Shown here: positions 36,302-44,146 of the stretch, piece by piece
Layout: each line of letters begins with the position of its first letter
Position numbering within the stretch: the stretch's first letter is position 1
Assembly: GCF_042850985.1 (NCBI RefSeq)
Contig: NZ_AP031415.1
Span: forward strand, 2,356,001 to 2,420,000
Source of the DNA: Allocoprobacillus sp002160865
Lineage (GTDB): Bacteria; Bacillota_I; Bacilli_A; Erysipelotrichales; Coprobacillaceae
Length of the DNA stretch: 64,000 nt
Reading direction: 5' to 3'
Notes under the pieces: generated by a model
Seen by the model: the letters and a program-made list of their open reading frames with translations, nothing else
Told to the model about the DNA's origin: nothing
The model's database searches: none
Made by a program: the position numbers and the translations under genes

Positions 36302-38395
36302 TTATAAAATACCAAATAACAGTTTGCCATATGTTGGGAATGGCCATACATTTTCAGCAGTTAATGTTTCCAATTCATCACATGGTGTACGTAAAGCACT
36401 CATAGCTGGAATGACTTCATCTCGATAATAGAAAGCTGCCTTTTCAAAGTCTTCAATCGCTTCAGCTTCTTTTAAGACTTTGTCTAAATGTTTTGTTGCT
36501 TTGAAAGCTTTATCTAATAATGCTGAAACATCTTTTAAAGTTTCTTTTTCATAAACATTTTCTAACTTGGCAACTTCTGTTTTCATTGCACAAGTTTGTG
36601 CTAAGTCATATGAATATTGACTAACAGCTGGTAAGATTTCTTTTTGAGACATATTGACCATTGTTAAAGCTTCAATATGCAAAATTTTGACATATTCTTC
36701 CATCATAATTTCATAACGAGAATGAACCTCTTCTTCATCAAAAACTTTATGTCTTTTAAACAATTCAATATTGTCTTCCTTAATAAAATATGGTAAAGCA
36801 TCAGGCGTTGTACGTAAGTTTAATAGTCCACGTTTCTTGGCTTCTTCGACCCATGAATCATCATAACCATTACCATTGAAAATAATACGTTTATGTTCTT
36901 TGATTGTTCCTTGAATCAATGCATGTAATGCTGAAGAAAAATCCGGTGCTTTTTCTAGAATATCCGCAAATTCTTTTAATTCATCTGCAATCACTGTATT
37001 TAAAACAATATTACATCCTGCAATAGATGAACTTGATCCTGGCATACGGAATTCAAATTTATTACCTGTAAAAGCAAATGGTGAAGTACGGTTACGATCT
37101 GTTGTATCTTTAGGAAATTTAGGTAAGACATGAGCCCCAATCTTCATGACTTCTTTTTCCTTAGAATCATATGGTCGATCTTCTTCAATAGCTTTTAAGA
37201 TTTCAGCTAATTCATCACCTAAGAAAACAGAAATAATAGCTGGCGGTGCTTCGTTAGCTCCCAAACGATGATCGTTACCTGCAGTCGCAACAGATAATCT
37301 CAACAAATCCTGATGTTCATCAGCCGCTTTAATCACAGCGCATAAGAATAATAAGAATTGAGCATTTTCATGTGGTGTATCTCCAGGTTCTAATAAATTC
37401 ACACCTGTATCTGTTGATAATGACCAGTTATTATGCTTCCCACTTCCATTAATACCATCAAATGGCTTTTCATGTAATAAAGCTACCAAACCATGTTTTT
37501 TCGCAATTCTTTGAATCAATTCCATTGTCAATTGGTTATGATCAGTCGCAATATTGGTAGTAGAGAAAATAGGTGCTAACTCATGTTGAGCTGGTGCAAC
37601 TTCATTGTGTTCGGTTTTCACTAAGACACCTAATTTCCATAATTCTTCATTTAAATCATTCATAAATTCTTGTACTCTACTCTTAATCGTTCCAAAATAA
37701 TGATCTTCCATTTCCTGTCCTTTTGGAGATGGTGCACCAAATAAAGTACGTCCTGTATAAATCAAGTCTTTTCTTTGTTCATAATATTTTTTATCGACTA
37801 AGAAATATTCCTGTTCAGGTCCCACTGTTGTTTTAACATTCTTAACATTTTCGTTACCAAATAACTTTAAGATACGTAATGCCTGTTTATTAATAGCCTG
37901 CATACTTCTTAATAATGGTGTCTTTTTGTCTAAAGCATGTCCTGAATAAGAACAGAATGCTGTAGGAATACATAAAACACCATTTTTAATAAAAGCATAA
38001 GATGTCGGATCCCAAGCTGTATATCCTCTGGCTTCAAATGTTGCACGTAATCCCCCATTCGGGAAAGATGACGCATCTGGTTCACCTTTAATTAATTCCT
38101 TACCAGAAAATTCTAAAATAACTTTCCCATTTTTGTTTGTACCAATAAAACCATCATGCTTTTCAGCTGTTACACCTGTCATTGGCTGAAACCAGTGCGT
38201 ATAATGTGTAGCTCCATGTTCCACAGCCCAATCTTTCATCGCATTCGCCACAGCATTTGCAATCTTGATATTTAAAGATTTCCCCTCTTTGATTGTTTTT
38301 TGAAGCTCTCTGAAAGTATCTTTCGCAAGTCTTTCTTCCATAACATCTTCATCAAATACTAATGTTCCAAAAATATCAGTTATCTTTTTCTCCAT
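36302..38395 (-). CDS. glnN: Type III glutamine synthetase
   Basis: Large (697-residue) GSIII that makes glutamine from glutamate and ammonia. The N-terminal domain THWFQPMTGVTAEKHDGF and the catalytic block VGPEQEYFLVD are characteristic of GSIII, as are HNEVAPAQHELAPIF and GSGKHNNWSLSTD. ATG 38395 has AAGGAG 8 bases upstream; the longer frame starts with GTG. It is the first gene of the nitrogen operon, directly behind a near-consensus promoter and divergent from purF. Confidence 0.96.
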   Translation of the reverse strand: MEKKITDIFGTLVFDEDVMEERLAKDTFRELQKTIKEGKSLNIKIANAVANAMKDWAVEHGATHYTHWFQPMTGVTAEKHDGFIGTNKNGKVILEFSGKELIKGEPDASSFPNGGLRATFEARGYTAWDPTSYAFIKNGVLCIPTAFCSYSGHALDKKTPLLRSMQAINKQALRILKLFGNENVKNVKTTVGPEQEYFLVDKKYYEQRKDLIYTGRTLFGAPSPKGQEMEDHYFGTIKSRVQEFMNDLNEELWKLGVLVKTEHNEVAPAQHELAPIFSTTNIATDHNQLTMELIQRIAKKHGLVALLHEKPFDGINGSGKHNNWSLSTDTGVNLLEPGDTPHENAQFLLFLCAVIKAADEHQDLLRLSVATAGNDHRLGANEAPPAIISVFLGDELAEILKAIEEDRPYDSKEKEVMKIGAHVLPKFPKDTTDRNRTSPFAFTGNKFEFRMPGSSSSIAGCNIVLNTVIADELKEFADILEKAPDFSSALHALIQGTIKEHKRIIFNGNGYDDSWVEEAKKRGLLNLRTTPDALPYFIKEDNIELFKRHKVFDEEEVHSRYEIMMEEYVKILHIEALTMVNMSQKEILPAVSQYSYDLAQTCAMKTEVAKLENVYEKETLKDVSALLDKAFKATKHLDKVLKEAEAIEDFEKAAFYYRDEVIPAMSALRTPCDELETLTAENVWPFPTYGKLLFGIL

Positions 38396-38444
38396 ATCTA
38401 TCACTCCTTCTTATAAACGCTTATTTCTCGTTTACTTATCTTGC

Positions 38445-38473
38445 ATTATGATACAGTGAATCATTTTTGTCAA
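38445..38473 (-). promoter_or_regulatory. Promoter of the glnN-asnB-gltBD-amt-PII operon
   Basis: Minus-strand TTGACA (38468-38473), 17-bp spacer, CATAAT (38445-38450). The 5' leader holds a small hairpin TAAACG/CGTTTA (38411-38436 region) before the ribosome site. No GlnR box was recognised. Confidence 0.85.
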
Positions 38474-38513
38474 TGATTTTTTATCATTTTAATAAATTAT
38501 TATTATATTCTAT

Positions 38514-38541
38514 TGAAAAAACACAATTCTTTCGCTATAAT
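38514..38541 (+). promoter_or_regulatory. Promoter of purF
   Basis: TTGAAA (38514-38519), 16-bp spacer, TATAAT (38536-38541). The expected start point, about 38548, is the first base of the left arm of the leader hairpin. Confidence 0.8.
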
Positions 38542-38547
38542 ATTCAC

Positions 38548-38627
38548 GAATAGGAGATATTGAATCCCAAAGTACATGTTTTTGTGTAACATCTTATACA
38601 ACAAATCTCAATATATATCTCCTATTC
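38548..38627 (+). promoter_or_regulatory. Structured 5' leader of purF, candidate regulatory RNA
   Basis: A long stem pairs GAATAGGAGATATTGA (38548-38563) with the right arm at 38608-38627 (TCAATATATATCTCCTATTC), with a small bulge. Inside it TTGTGTAA/TTATACAA can form an 8-bp hairpin with loop CATC. TTTT follows the outer stem. The right arm also contains TCTCC, complementary to the purF ribosome site AAGGAGA (38638-38644). The pieces suggest switching between two folds. It does not match the purine, ZTP or T-box consensus features I know. Confidence 0.6.
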
Positions 38628-38650
38628 TTTTATAAATAAGGAGAATATAA

Positions 38651-40051
38651 ATGGATGATTTAAAAGAATTACATGAAGAATGTGGTGTATTTGGTGTTTT
38701 TCAACACCCAAGTGCTGCCAAACTTTGTTATTATGGTTTACATGCTCTACAACATCGTGGACAGGAAGGTGCTGGTATATTAGTAGCGAATAACCATCAG
38801 CTTTCTATTCATAAGGGTGAAGGACTTGTAACCGAAGTTTTTAATAACACTAAACTCAATCAAATGAAAGGTATTCACGCTATTGGACATGTGCGTTATT
38901 CTACTGCCGGTGGCGGTGGCATTATGAATGTGCAGCCTCTTTTATTTAGAACTATGCATGGTGATATGGGAATCTGTCATAATGGTAATATTGTCAATGC
39001 GAATGTACTCAAAGAAAAACTGGAAGAACAAGGGAGTATCTTCTCATCTTCATCAGATACAGAAATCTTAGGACATCTTATTAAACGTGCCAAAGGTCAT
39101 ATGATTGATCGTATTTGTATGGCATTAGAACAGTTGGATGGAGCTTTTGCTTTTCTCATTCTTCTAGAAGACCGTCTTTATGCAGCGAGAGATCGCTATG
39201 GATTAAGACCTCTTGCGATTGGACAGCTACCTAATGGTGCTTATGTCTTTGCCTCTGAAACATGTGCACTAGATATTGTAGGCGCTCAGTTTTTAAGAGA
39301 TGTCGAACCTGGAGAAATAGTCAGAGTCAAAGGCAATCAATTGTTATCTCGTCTTTATACAAAACAGCCTATTCATGACAAAATCTGTGCTATGGAATAT
39401 GTATATTTTTCTCGTCCTGATAGTACAATTGATGGCATCAATGTTCATACAACACGTAAAAATGCTGGAAAACAACTTTATTTAGAAAGTCCAGTAGATG
39501 CTGATATTGTCATTGGGGTGCCTGATTCTTCTATTTCCGCTGCCATTGGATATGCAGAGGCTTCGCACATCCCTTATGAAATGGGACTGATTAAAAACAA
39601 ATATGTAGGAAGAACATTCATTCAGCCTACGCAAGAATTAAGAGATCAAGGTGTTCGCATGAAACTTTCTGCTGTTTCTTCTATTGTGAATCAAAAAAGA
39701 GTCATCATGATTGACGACTCTATTGTCAGAGGAACAACATCCAAACGTATTGTGACTTTATTAAAAGAAGCAGGTGCTACAGAAGTTCATGTTAGAATTG
39801 CTTCACCTGCAATCAAATATCCTTGTTTCTATGGTGTAGACACGTCTACTCTTGATGAATTGATTTCTCATAAGATGACAACTCAGGAGCTTTGCGAATA
39901 CATCGGTGCAGATTCACTAGCATTTATCAGTGAAGAAGGACTGAAAAAATCTATTCATTTTAAAAAAGAACATACCTGTGATTTATGTATGGCATGTTTT
40001 AATAAGCAATATGTCACACCACTTTATGATAATGATTTTCAAGATGATTAA
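38651..40051 (+). CDS. purF: Amidophosphoribosyltransferase
   Basis: First enzyme of purine synthesis: PRPP plus glutamine gives phosphoribosylamine. The 466 residues include a 10-residue propeptide before the nucleophile Cys11 (HEECGVFGVF), the class II GATase domain, the PRPP-binding loop VIMIDDSIVRGTT (351-363) and C-terminal cysteines (443, 446, 449) that fit the Fe-S form of PurF as in B. subtilis. Ribosome site AAGGAGA. It stands alone, apart from other pur genes, next to the glutamine-making operon. Confidence 0.96.
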   Translation: MDDLKELHEECGVFGVFQHPSAAKLCYYGLHALQHRGQEGAGILVANNHQLSIHKGEGLVTEVFNNTKLNQMKGIHAIGHVRYSTAGGGGIMNVQPLLFRTMHGDMGICHNGNIVNANVLKEKLEEQGSIFSSSSDTEILGHLIKRAKGHMIDRICMALEQLDGAFAFLILLEDRLYAARDRYGLRPLAIGQLPNGAYVFASETCALDIVGAQFLRDVEPGEIVRVKGNQLLSRLYTKQPIHDKICAMEYVYFSRPDSTIDGINVHTTRKNAGKQLYLESPVDADIVIGVPDSSISAAIGYAEASHIPYEMGLIKNKYVGRTFIQPTQELRDQGVRMKLSAVSSIVNQKRVIMIDDSIVRGTTSKRIVTLLKEAGATEVHVRIASPAIKYPCFYGVDTSTLDELISHKMTTQELCEYIGADSLAFISEEGLKKSIHFKKEHTCDLCMACFNKQYVTPLYDNDFQDD

Positions 40052-40077
40052 GACATCTTTTTAATAACTATTTAAAG

Positions 40078-40662
40078 TCATACTATTTTATAATGTTTGA
40101 AAAGAGAAGCTTCACCAAGCTTCTCTTTATGCAATTCATTATTAAAATGAACATAATCTTTTATTTTCGATATGATTTCATCCTGTGAGATATGATTGAG
40201 CATTGTATATCTTATACGATAATAACAATCATCCAAATAAACTGTAAAATAACATTCATTTGTATCAGTATTCATATTTATAATCACTTGAGCATCATCA
40301 ACAACAATCATTTCTTCTTTTCCAATAATAGACTGTGGATAACTCGTTTGTTGATGAATAGTATATTCTGTAGTTTTGGAATCTAATGTAAAAATATACT
40401 CATAAGGTTCATAATCTTCAAAATGAATAAAATAATTTACATGTACACTTAAAAGCTTATATTCACCTGTATTGATAAAAGCATCAAAATCATAAAGGTC
40501 ATAAAATGACAAATGAGAATATTTCTCAAAATCTTTTATATTTTGGAAATTATGTATCTTGTTGACATCAATAAAGAGTGATTGAATGATCAAATAAACA
40601 ATAACATAGATACCTAAACCTATAATCAGCAAAATACCTATCATTTTCACTATTTTTGTCAT
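40078..40662 (-). CDS. Hypothetical membrane-anchored protein
   Basis: 194 residues: one N-terminal TM helix (about 8-28, IGILLIIGLGIYVIVYLII) and an outside domain of about 165 residues without a family I recognise; it is rich in Tyr, Phe and Asp. ATG 40662 is chosen because AAGGGG lies 9 bases upstream; ATG 40671 abuts that site. The last codons hold a 12-bp perfect inverted repeat that probably acts as a terminator. Island B edge. Confidence 0.7.
   Translation of the reverse strand: MTKIVKMIGILLIIGLGIYVIVYLIIQSLFIDVNKIHNFQNIKDFEKYSHLSFYDLYDFDAFINTGEYKLLSVHVNYFIHFEDYEPYEYIFTLDSKTTEYTIHQQTSYPQSIIGKEEMIVVDDAQVIINMNTDTNECYFTVYLDDCYYRIRYTMLNHISQDEIISKIKDYVHFNNELHKEKLGEASLFKHYKIV
40101..40128. 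terminator. 12-bp perfect hairpin inside a gene end, probable purF terminator
   Basis: AAAGAGAAGCTT (40101-40112) pairs perfectly with 40117-40128 around loop CACC. It lies 50 bases after purF and within the last 17 codons of the convergent gene, so one hairpin can serve purF and be translated in the other direction. Confidence 0.6.
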
Positions 40663-40692
40663 TCTTATCATCCCCTTATATAATAATCTATT

Positions 40693-41074
40693 TTATAAGA
40701 CAATTTGTATCGCTATAAAAAACGCCAAAATACTTATTACAAGTAAAACACCTAAGATTTTTAATTTAACATTTTCTTGTTTGATTGATAACCATGAAAA
40801 ACGTTCCGTTATGAATTGCTGATGATAGAATTCATAGACATCTATTCCTACAAACAATAGATATATAAGAATTAATTTCCGATTTTGAAAATGAATAATA
40901 TGAATAAAATAAAACTGCTGGAATGAATAGAGTTAGCATAATGTATAAGCCTTTAGAATATTTTAACATATGCCAATGACTATATCTTTGATAACTTTGT
41001 GAAAAAACTCTTTTAAGCATAAGAAATGAACATGCCATTAGAAACCATATATCTGTTGACGTCAAAACAAACAT
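40693..41074 (-). pseudogene. Frameshifted membrane protein gene
   Basis: From ATG 41074 (AGGAGG 8 bases upstream) the frame reads MFVLTSTDIWFLMACSFLML and onward to LTLFIPAVLFY. A shift by one base near 40900-40915 (AT homopolymers) opens a second frame, FIHIIHFQNRKLILIYLLFV, then GIDVYEFYHQQFITERFSWL and a final TM LGVLLVISILAFFIAIQIVL, ending at 40693. Joined, they make a protein of about 127 residues with three or four TM segments. Either a recent frameshift or an assembly error. Confidence 0.7.
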
Positions 41075-41164
41075 CGTTATTCCTCCTATCAATAAGAAAG
41101 ATAAACACATCTTTCTTATTGTAAATGTAACATAAAGTTATAAAATTCCTGTGTATCCATTGTT

Positions 41165-42418
41165 CTAACGTAAATGATATTTAACAGCTCTCCCTTTCCC
41201 CGACTTATAAATAATATTTTTATCAGATAATGAATTCAGTATTCTAATAAGCTTTGCCTTATTATAATGACTTTGTTTTTCTATTTCTGCTCTTGATAGT
41301 TTTAAATTCCCATGAAAAATCTGTATAATCTGTTGTTCTTCACTTGTTAAATTAGTAACCTCTAATACAGTTGGTAATATGATTGTTATAGAGTTCTCAT
41401 AGACTTTGAATTGTGGTTTCGTTAAAGAATTGTTATAGGATTTATTGATTCTTTTGATTCCTGTACCAAACATTTCTATATATCTCAGTCTATAGAAAAC
41501 ATTACCTATAATTGGATTTCTAAGCATTGAAATCTGTCCATCAAGATATTCTGATTCACTCATTACTGAAGGGAGTCCTCCTGGAGATCTTATCTCAATT
41601 CTATCATCAAACATACTAACCATTATAAATGCATCAATATCCCAGAAGCGATGAATAATAGCGTTGGCTATAGCTTCACGAAAGGCATTTTCTGGAATAC
41701 GTGTGACAATCTTTCTAGAAGTTCCGTCAATTTTTTCATATTGATAATATTTTTTATACATTTCAACGCTTTCTTCCAATAACAACAAGATAGACTTATT
41801 TTCTAAAGTGACTCTATCCATAATTTCATCAATATCTTGACCAAACCTTATCATATCGACACCTTTATAATCATTTTGATCAGCAAGTAATGCTGCAGCA
41901 TTATTATATTGATGATTTTTTGTATATAAATCTAATGTTTTCAAAATATCATCATTGACTTTTTGTATAGCCAATTTATCTTTCAAAGCTTTTTCTAAAC
42001 ATTGAAACGTTAAATCCTGTTTTCGAGCAACAAGTTCTTCATATGACTGATGATTTCCTTCTAATATCAGTCTGTTCAATTCTAGTCTATCTACTTCAAT
42101 AGTTGATGTATCGTGTCTTTTATATGCTTTTCCTTTATATAAATAAGGTTTGAAGTCACTTTCATAAACAGTAAGAGTAATTGTTGAATCATCATTAATA
42201 TTCAAATCATATACTGGCACAGGATTCATATTATCATTCATCTTGTTTTCAATACTTAAACAATCATCTATTGTATTTTTTATTCCTTTGACTTGACCAT
42301 CATCATCAATTCCAAAAACAATTCTTCCTGTTCCATAGTTTGCGAAAGCACTGACTGTCTTGAGAAATGTGTTGGATTGTATTGTTTCTTTACACTCTAA
42401 ATTTTTAGATTCTTTCAT
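41165..42418 (-). CDS. AlbA_2 (Schlafen-like) domain transcriptional regulator
   Basis: 417 residues. The N-terminal part (about 1-125) is an AlbA_2/AAA_4 domain: ECKETIQSNTFLKTVSAFAN and GRIVFGIDDDGQVKGI. The middle has a GHKL-type ATPase region (PENAFREAIANAIIHRFWD, IRSPGGLPSVMS, FGTGIKRINKSY). The end (about 355-417) is a winged helix (LSRAEIEKQSHYNKAKLIRI). AAGGAGGAG lies 9 bases upstream. The promoter is covered by a 16-bp-periodic array of heptamers, so the protein probably represses itself (inference). It may also control the neighbouring island genes. Confidence 0.85.
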   Translation of the reverse strand: MKESKNLECKETIQSNTFLKTVSAFANYGTGRIVFGIDDDGQVKGIKNTIDDCLSIENKMNDNMNPVPVYDLNINDDSTITLTVYESDFKPYLYKGKAYKRHDTSTIEVDRLELNRLILEGNHQSYEELVARKQDLTFQCLEKALKDKLAIQKVNDDILKTLDLYTKNHQYNNAAALLADQNDYKGVDMIRFGQDIDEIMDRVTLENKSILLLLEESVEMYKKYYQYEKIDGTSRKIVTRIPENAFREAIANAIIHRFWDIDAFIMVSMFDDRIEIRSPGGLPSVMSESEYLDGQISMLRNPIIGNVFYRLRYIEMFGTGIKRINKSYNNSLTKPQFKVYENSITIILPTVLEVTNLTSEEQQIIQIFHGNLKLSRAEIEKQSHYNKAKLIRILNSLSDKNIIYKSGKGRAVKYHLR

Positions 42419-42439
42419 AACGGTCTCCTCCTTGAATAT

Positions 42440-42468
42440 ATTATATTATCGTTCCATTCGTTTTGCAA
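42440..42468 (-). promoter_or_regulatory. Promoter of the AlbA_2 regulator
   Basis: Minus-strand TTGCAA (42463-42468), 17-bp spacer, TATAAT (42440-42445). One operator heptamer lies in the spacer and another overlaps the -35 box. Confidence 0.7.
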
Positions 42469-42535
42469 CGAAAAATATTATCGTTGCATTTTTATCGCAA
42501 CGAAAGAAAAAATCGTTCCAAATCATATGCAACGA
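42449..42535. promoter_or_regulatory. Six-heptamer operator array, 16-bp period
   Basis: Heptamers TCGTTSC or its complement GSAACGA begin at 42449, 42465, 42481, 42497, 42513 and 42529: alternating orientation and exact 16-bp steps. The array overlaps the promoter of the AlbA_2 regulator. Such regularity indicates cooperative binding of a dimeric regulator to one DNA face at every second step. Confidence 0.8.
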
Positions 42536-42825
42536 TAAAAATAACTATTAAAAAGTATGACCATAACATTCATTATTAAACTCTTTCAATCAATTTAAAT
42601 AAACTTTTTCACTACCTGCATAAACACTATATTTAACAACTATATATCAATTCAAAAAGCAATTAATCATATAAACTAACCGATTTAAATGAATAAAATT
42701 AAAATCAGCATAAATCATTTCAATAATAATAGTATCAACATTATGACTAGTAATATAATCATCGGAGCAATGAACATAAGTCAATAGAAACAATACTTCT
42801 TCTTTTTAAATTCATTAATGTTATA

Positions 42826-42936
42826 TTAGTGTTTATCCTCAGTAACTTCTGGTTTTCATAATTGAAGTTCAATATTACTTTGACGATTCTCCCATCGAGA
42901 AAGAGCTTGATGGGGATGTACTTCATTCTTTTTGCA
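42826..42936 (-). pseudogene. Remnant of an XRE-type HTH gene
   Basis: The minus strand encodes NEVHPHQALSRWENRQSNIE followed by LQL, then a stop (42856) and KPEVTEDKH to a second stop at 42826. The block HQALSRWENRQSN resembles the recognition helix end of XRE/HTH_3 regulators. Nothing upstream continues it, because the operator-like repeat at 42934 intervenes. The gene-free stretch 42541-43042 holds only this and the second inverted repeat. Confidence 0.4.
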
Positions 42937-42955
42937 ACGAAAATATTATCGTTGC
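42934..42955. repeat. Second copy of the operator inverted repeat
   Basis: GCAACGA, eight bases, TCGTTGC (15-bp step), almost the same sequence as 42465-42487 (TTTGCAACGAAAA then TATTATCGTTGCATT). It lies 400 bases upstream of the array, beside a decayed HTH fragment. Confidence 0.65.
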
Positions 42956-43042
42956 ATTACTATCAGTTAATTATCAAATGATAGTTGTGTTCAATAAGCT
43001 ACAATTTCTCTGAAAAACAAAAATTTCAAATATCTACAAGAT

Positions 43043-43858
43043 TTACTCAAATTCCTTTTCATGTTTTTTAAAAAAATCATAAAAATATCTCACATTTTCT
43101 AAATTGCTCCATTTCATAATGGCATATTCCTTTGAATCAAGATTATATATTTTTGCATCCAAAGTTCCTAACATAAAAGGTGAATGAGTCGCTATAATGA
43201 ATTGACACTCAAACCATCTTGCCATATCATTGATTTCTTTAGCTAAGGCAACTTGATTTGCAGGAGAAAGAGACACCTCAGGTTCATCTAATAAATATAA
43301 TGCATCCGGTTGCAAGAAGTCATCGAAGTACTGCATAGATGTTTCACCATTAGAATATTTTTCTTAAGCAAACATGATATATTCCATCTGTCTAGAACCT
43401 TCTTTTGATTCCAAATATTGTCTTGCTTCTTCCTTTGTCATTCCCTTTTTTACATAATCATACAACATTCCATCTGATAACACTTGTTTCTGTTGAATTT
43501 TCTTCACCTCATATAAAATATCTTCGCTTTTGATATAGCGACTATTCACTGGCAGACATTTAATCTTATGACCAAGTTCATCTTCACCTAGACAATAAGA
43601 ACATTCAAAACAGAATGCATCGTAGTAATTTTTTGTACCATATAAATTACTCGTAGCATTTTCTTGACCTCTCATACCTAATTTATTAGCAATAATATTA
43701 AGTAATGTTGATTTTCCAGAACCATTATTTCCATAAAAAACTGTTATTGGAGTAAATACGAAAGGCTCTATATCTTTATTTCTAAAAACATTATAAGGAT
43801 AGATATGAGGATTAGATATTTGTGAATCACTCAATTGAAAACTTCTTAAATATATCAT
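43043..43858 (-). pseudogene. AAA/ABC-like ATPase gene with one in-frame stop
   Basis: Predicted ATPase of the COG3910 kind. Walker A YGNNGSGKST (42-51), then an in-frame TAA at codon 165 (43364-43366), then in the same frame EKYSNGETSM (signature), LYLLDEPEVSLSP (Walker B, D191-E192) and the H-loop ATHS (H225). All motifs are on both sides of the stop and the total, 271 codons, is the family's usual length. A CAA to TAA change would explain it. Read-through or sequencing error are alternatives. Confidence 0.8.
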
Positions 43859-43883
43859 GAATAAAGAATCACCCTTTCTTTTC

Positions 43884-43896
43884 TAAATTAGGTTTT
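43884..43896 (-). repeat. Junction element, variant 2 (one mismatch)
   Basis: TAAATTAGGTTTT on the plus strand, between the small membrane gene and the ATPase gene; 12 of 13 match the copies at 13143 and 44107. Confidence 0.5.
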
Positions 43897-43899
43897 TTA

Positions 43900-44091
43900 T
43901 CATTTTTGTTTTCCAAAATATTCTAATAAGTTAGATATTCCTGAAATTATCCAAAATATCGCTATTATAATTAAGACAATTCTCCATCCTTTAGAAACTT
44001 CTGCAATAAAAATAAAAGTATATAAAGCAAATATACTTAATAACAGGCAAATTATTGTTGTAATTACTTTTATTTTTTTACGTTTATCCAT
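43900..44091 (-). CDS. Small 2-TM membrane protein
   Basis: 63 residues: basic start MDKRKKIKV, TM1 (about 9-30, with SIFALYTFIFIAE), a short loop, TM2 (IVLIIIAIFWIISG) and a charged tail. ATG 44091 has a strong GGAGGTG 9 bases upstream; the longer frame overlaps the previous gene. It is the intact paralogue of the frameshifted gene at 15969-16144. Function unknown. Confidence 0.75.
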   Translation of the reverse strand: MDKRKKIKVITTIICLLLSIFALYTFIFIAEVSKGWRIVLIIIAIFWIISGISNLLEYFGKQK

Positions 44092-44106
44092 AATGAAACA
44101 CCTCCA

Positions 44107-44119
44107 TAAATTAGGATTT
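44107..44119 (-). repeat. Junction element, variant 2
   Basis: TAAATTAGGATTT on the plus strand, 4 bases from the ribosome site of the small membrane gene; identical to 13143-13155. Confidence 0.6.
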
Positions 44120-44146
44120 GTCAGCAACTTAATGCTTCGTTTATAG

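Noticed and set aside
42449..42535. CRISPR-like repeat array
   Set aside because: Repeats are 7 bp with 9-bp gaps and alternate in direction; this is an operator pattern.
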